Notes under the pieces: model-generated
The model's input: the letters and a program-made list of their open reading frames with translations, nothing else
What the model was told of the DNA's origin: nothing
Databases searched by the model: none
Source of the DNA: Stephanodiscus triporus
Lineage: Eukaryota; Bacillariophyta; Thalassiosirophyceae; Thalassiosirales; Thalassiosiraceae
Direction: 5' to 3'
DNA length: 35,674 nt
Assembly (NCBI GenBank): GCA_036939755.1
Contig: JALLAZ010000012.1
Span: forward strand, 1 to 35,674
Shown here: positions 31,045-35,674 of the stretch, in pieces
Layout of the letters: each line of letters begins with the position of its first letter
Position numbering within the stretch: the first letter of the stretch is position 1
Translations under genes and position numbers: made by a program

Positions 31045-34000
31045 TCAGCTGCAGCAACCTAACATAATGCCATCATCAGTCGGACAGCAAGATCCTTGCA
31101 ACTTCGCTGCCAGACAATTCAGATAACTGCTGCAACTTGCCGAGGAAATTGAGTCTCTCGTAGCCGGGTGTGTTGGCATCTCTTTTTCGCCATGATCATT
31201 CTTGAACGACACCTCTGCCGTTGTGGCAGGTGAAAAATCTTCCCTGGTGCTAACCCAGAACAGTACCTGACTTTTGCTTATTCCAGGGTCCAGTTGGGTG
31301 CTGACTAAACTTTGTGCCTCAGTCCAAGCTTTGTTAGGATAAATAATGGCTTCGTTGCATATAGAATAGCCTTTCCAGGCTATTTCGAGAGAGTTGTTAC
31401 TGCTCAGAACTGATCGTTCTCCTCTGACATATCCTGATTAAAAGCACGATCATCGTCGCAATGGAGAGATACGAGAATGATGAGTAACAAGTGCGCCACA
31501 AGATACGACATCAGCAACAACAATAACTTACCCTTGTCAAATAATTCAGAGGTCATGGGAGTGACTGGCATAAAATTGATCAAGTGGACGTAAATGTTCT
31601 CCGTACCGAACCAAGTTGTGCATGTCACATCTGTCATCCCCAAATTACCGACCATGAAATTTTTCCGGAATAAGGGATTGTATGCTACTGGCGCTGCACC
31701 GTCTGAACTAGCCGAAGTGCTGTCGTTACCCTCACCACTTTTGATTTCTTCAGGAGGCATCATGTGCCAGTATGTCTTTGCTCCCGTCATTTCCGTTGCG
31801 AGGAGCAACCTTGCATAATCCACCATTTTACGATCACTTTTGCCACCCCATCTGACTCTCGACCAAAGGTAGGCACCATAATAGCAATTAACAGCCTCGC
31901 TTGAGCTTTCCTGACTCTTACCATCCGCGAATGGGAACAATCCACTAGCAAAAGAGTGCTGCAACGATGCAGTTAGCAGTGCACGGTTATCATCGAGGAA
32001 ATCAGAGACTCGACAAAAGACTTACTCCGTCAAACCATGATTTATGGCGAGCTAAAGGGAAGAAAATATTGTCATTTCCAAACCCATTGTGAGCGACATC
32101 ATAGAAGAGAGCGTCCACAAAGAGCCCATATTGAGAGACGAACTGTGGATTAGCCCGGCCTAGAATTGCGGATGCAAACAGGACGTATCCATCTGCGAAA
32201 AAATCATATTCACAGAAAGTTATAGTTTTTTTCACCAGAGAGTACAATATGCACAGCCATGTTTTGACTTACAGTGAAAATGATGATCATTATATCGGCC
32301 GTTACCAAAGTCAGCATTGATATCTTCTGTTCCCACCTTCGATAGGATACCGCCAAGCTGGGCATCATACACCAACCTCTCATCACTCCCCCCTGCTAAC
32401 CACATTATTAAATATTTCTCAAGCAAGGCAAACGCCCTCGCGGCTGCTCCCGTCGTCGCTGTTGTTGTTGTTGTTGTTGTCGTCGTCGTTGTCCGTGCAT
32501 CCGGACTGCTTGACTTGGATGGTGCCGTATCCAAAGGTGGCGGCATCGACGATGAAATAGGACTCTGGTCAAGGTCGATTTCCGTTTCATTCTTGATCCG
32601 ATTCACCTCTGTATCAATCTCAATCATGTTTGCTGCACCAACTACCTCTGCAATGTGAGCCAACTGAGCCAATCTAGCAATCTGTTTGCCAAAGCTGTAG
32701 GCGCCACTGGAAAGGTCTGGTAAATTGACTTTGAGGTCAGATTCTACAGTATTTAGGATGAGATCACGGATGGATTGATCAAGGGCCGAGATGGCCGTAG
32801 ATTCGTGGTTTGCATAGTGCTGACTCGTGGCGCTCGTACCAGTAGCTGATAATGAAGAAGAGGGCATGGGATCGTTACCAAAGCCAATGGATGTCAATTC
32901 TTCCTCGTACGACCATGTGTTTCCAACAACCGGCACCATTTGTCCTTTGATGCTGTGATAAGTAAGGTCGAAATCGTCCCGACGCAGTAACAGTGCCTCC
33001 GCAGAAGATATGGATGCGGCATGGTGTGGCAAAGCGAGCATGAGAAGCGGGACATTGGTACTGGGAGATGATGCGGTCATGTGATTTGTGTCAAATGAAA
33101 AAATGATCGTTCCAATATTGTTATCCTTGGGCGAATCGGCAGTCATTCGATGTTTCGTCACGTTCTGCTCTATTGCCCTCCTACCATGGGCTTTGTTGAC
33201 AGAAATTTTGGGAGAAGAAAAAGAAGCAAGCGGAGATCTTGTCCCCGATCGAAAATCCCATGATACTGCTCCCTTAACAGGATAGGTCCCAGCATGGTAA
33301 ATAAGACGCTTGACTCCAGAAGACGATGATAGATGTCCAACATCTAATGACTTCGTAACTGATGAACCATCCGAATTCGATGCAGCTGAATTTAGTAATG
33401 TAGGCGGAATGAGGGCCAAACGAATCACACCTGTATATTTCTCTCTGGATTGTATCGATCGCATTGCGTCCTGGTCAAACTCGAACGTTACCGGTTCCGA
33501 TGTAAATACAAGCCACGTCAAACCTTCCTTTGTCGTAACAACAAATTGAACACCAGTGATGACTTTCTTTTGCGTCGACGAATCTGTTGCTGTGTCACAA
33601 ATGCCCAGCTTCTTACCAGCCATGGCCGTGGAAGCAGATGAGGACGAGGCTGAAAATCAAGCTTACGATATCGCTGCTGATTTGGTTCCTCGCCATATTT
33701 TGGTTGCTGCTGCGCTGTAACTTCTCCCTCAGGAGGATCGGGGGGCACACATTGAAATCAGACAATGCTCTCAATTCCGGAGACAGCCCAGAGTATACTG
33801 CAGTTATGTACGGGGATCCTTGCACGATATACATCTCCCACAGTGCTTAAAATCGCCCGAATAGAATCTCAGTGTCACGCTCAAACTCTCAAACTGTGCA
33901 ACGTGTCGGGTGTTGATCTCCTCCACGGATCCCAGGGTAATATCTGGGGCAAACTCATCTTGGATTGTTTTGGCGTGAGCAATGCGACGGGCGGCAGAAT

Positions 34001-34701
34001 AGGGCGCCTGCAGTTTACCGAGCGACGACCATTGGAACGAGTACGGGTACACGACGATAGGGTAAGAGAATTGATTTGCGTCCTTCTGAGACACCTTTCC
34101 ATTCTGGGGGAGCATATCGAAGGTTGGTCCAAAATGCACCTGTGGGGAATGGAACCCGAAGGAATGGCTTTGGGTGATTTTCAAGTCTACGTCTATCGTT
34201 GCTGATTAATCCTGCGGCAGTTTGGGAGGTGGCCGTAGATTCCTCATCCTCCTTAAGGATGCGGCCTCCGTACAAAAGCGATGGATGAATTAGTGACACG
34301 TCCATGATATTCGAGACAGTATCGCCAAAAAAAGACTCTCGATAGATTTTGGTGTAGGGTACGCCAAACCAAGCTCCTTGGAGGAGGGAGCGACACTTGC
34401 ACCGCCGGTCTTGGACGTCACCACCTTCACTTCGTAAGCAACCCAGGCGATGAAGTGTTTGTGTTAGGAGTTGTGCTGTGCCAGCACCCAGCAACAAAAT
34501 TGACCCATCGCGGCCAAGTGAAAGGAGCGTTTGTAAGCTGGGGAGAACGTATTTGATCCCCTTGATTGTCCTTCTGGCATCGAAGAAAGAGCGGAGCAGA
34601 TATACGTGAATAGGACGTAGAAAGCCGCCGGGATGGCATGGTGAAGATCTGATTCGTCTCACTAACAAGAGCCTAGTTGGGGTTATTCTTACGGAATTCA
34701 T
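31045..34701 (-). CDS. GH81 endo-beta-1,3-glucanase with Cys-rich C-terminal module, broken frame
   Basis: Clear 3' exons: about 32273-33610, 32026-32192, 31532-31958 and 31045-31433. Introns of 80, 67 and 98 nt have GTAAGT donors and phases agree. Family blocks in order: FPTGAFWTNL, YPIVVYPYSFQWSS, IVQGSPYITAVYSGL, VVTTKEGLTWLVFTS, DFGNGRYNDHHFHYGYVLFA (across a splice), RHKSWFDGHSFASGLFPFAD, DGKSQESSSEAVNCYY (catalytic Glu region), WFGTENIYVHLINFMPVTP and AWKGYSICNEAIIYP. The end carries a small Cys module, QGSCCPTDDGIMLGCC. The enzyme cuts beta-1,3-glucans. In a diatom, storage chrysolaminarin or wall callose are likely substrates. The N-terminal third needs two one-base corrections, at 34106-34110 and 33837-33839, and the join near 33610-33760 is unresolved. 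A poly-Thr triplet run lies at 32455-32500. The start at 34701 is tentative. Confidence 0.85.
31046..31082. repeat. 37-nt repeat at the GH81 3' end (copy 2)
   Basis: Coding for the last residues of the Cys module on the minus strand. Its partner is at 21225-21261. Confidence 0.75.
32455..32500. repeat. GTT/GTC triplet run inside GH81
   Basis: Encodes a run of Thr residues on the minus strand in a loop between the N-terminal and catalytic domains of the glucanase. Confidence 0.7.
33837..33839 (-). other. Apparent 1-base deletion in GH81
   Basis: The frame ending VTLRFYSGDFKHCG is followed in another frame by MYIVQGSPYITAVYSG, which is the expected continuation. A missing G in the GGG run (CCC on +) would reconcile them. 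Confidence 0.5.
34106..34110 (-). other. Apparent 1-base insertion in GH81
   Basis: FPTGAFWTNLRYAP is in one frame, while QNGKVSQKDANQFSYPIVVY is in the next. A C5 run (GGGGG on +) sits exactly at the switch, and one C fewer restores the expected order. Confidence 0.55.
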
Positions 34702-35674
34702 TTGTAGAATTGTTTATTTTTGTGTAGAATTGTAGCATGAAGTAACGGGCATCGCTCTCAGCACCCAGACAGATCCCGAATTTCAGAATTGTCCATCGTC
34801 AGATAGATGGTCCATCCTTGAGTTGGATGTGTTGCTTCGTCCTATTTCGTATCCATCAGCTGGTGCCGCCGCTGCCTCCGCAAGAGTCAATATTGGCTCT
34901 ATGCCAGGCAATGGGTTCGATGTTGCATCATTGCCATTGGAGAATAAGGGATGTGCATTCAACTCTAAGTGCTAGCTTAAGTGGGCATGGTGATGTGGAA
35001 GACTTGACCAAGAATCAAGAAGCATCGTTTTTTGCGGTATAGTAAAATCCCAATATCAACATGCGTGGCGATCGATATGTGCATTCATTATATTGATCCA
35101 ACAAACTCTAACTCTCCGAAGAAAGCGCTCCCAACTCAACGAGCGGGTCCTCTCTTTTTTATCATGCCGCTACGGAGTGCCCTGAAACTCAACGCGTGAG
35201 GTCTATTGATCGCCCCGCTACGATAAGTAGTACCATTCACTTTTGTCCCAGATCTCCGATCCACATGAATTCTCAACGACGATGCTCCGCTGCATTTTTC
35301 TCGTCCATGAGCTCAACACCAAGCACACATAACTTAATTAGGAGCCAGACTGGTCATTTTCATTCCATATGCTAGATATGGATTGGCAAGAATTTTGCCA
35401 ATTTATTCAGCAATACGGCGGTTGTGTTTTATCTTAAAACAAGACTTTTGCTATCAAATGTGTTATGATAAGCCATGTTAAAAATTAACCAGCCCTTTTG
35501 GAATGGAGCTTCAAGCATCAATTATCTAGAATTTTTACGCCAAAAATCCCAAGATGTTTGTTGAACAGTGGTAGCCCAATTGTTCGTAAACCTTAGATCA
35601 TTGTACATCAATCCATGCATCATCGATTGGCGTTGATGCCATGCCAGCCCGACTCCTGCCTTGCATAGAGATTT
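34702..35674. other. AT-rich end of window, nothing recognised
   Basis: Presumed 5' flank of the GH81 gene followed by unassigned sequence. Short frames only. No repeats shared with the rest of the window were noticed. A gene could begin beyond the window. Confidence 0.4.

Noticed and set aside
30847..31126. Plus-strand frames across the N at 30902
   Set aside because: They overlap the last GH81 exon in antisense and contain an undetermined base. No independent support.

Overview
The window looks like nuclear DNA of a stramenopile alga, most probably a centric diatom. The evidence is: short spliceosomal introns (67 to 118 nt where I could place both ends with confidence); a DnaJ whose N-terminus reads as a diatom bipartite plastid presequence (signal peptide ending in an AFxP-type motif); a GH81 endo-beta-1,3-glucanase carrying a Cys-rich C-terminal module; and a CFAP53-like ciliary protein, which fits a lineage with flagellated male gametes (centric rather than pennate). 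The genus cannot be fixed from the sequence alone.

Layout. 1-3546: AT-rich, no convincing gene; short repeats, palindromes, a CATCCGT-type tract and possible ORF relics. 3547-5339 (+): two-exon predicted organellar/membrane protein of unknown function. 5436-9047 (-): a 1203-aa membrane-anchored PhoD-like metallophosphatase, convergent with the previous gene. 9400-10400: decayed pogo/Tigger-like DDE transposase. 10694-15594 (-): a three-exon WDR59-like GATOR2 (TORC1 pathway) subunit. 15987-16907 (+): an RS-rich nuclear-type protein, divergent from WDR59. 17598-18974 (-): plastid-type DnaJ. 19262-21152 (+): CFAP53-like TPH coiled-coil protein, perhaps with an extra 5' exon.

21153-25192 is an accessory stretch: a nested inverted-repeat (MITE-like) element, a GACGATGAC-type satellite, a decayed ORF with a cold-shock-like patch, and a NUMOD3-like repeat ORF. 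From 25193 to 34701 three genes lie on the minus strand: a half-size ABCA-type ABC transporter with an in-frame TGA, a CDK-like kinase, and the GH81 glucanase, which has two apparent one-base frameshifts at short homopolymers. 34702-35674 holds nothing I can recognise.

The genes do not form one pathway. The notable themes are housekeeping and signalling genes paired at divergent promoters, a strong 5'-high GC gradient in the large genes, and islands of degenerate mobile DNA between them. I did not find a clearly novel multi-gene system. The best leads are the nested foldback element, the NUMOD3-like ORF, the 37-nt repeat shared by the GH81 3' end and a small ORF, and the apparent coding lesions in the ABCA and GH81 genes.
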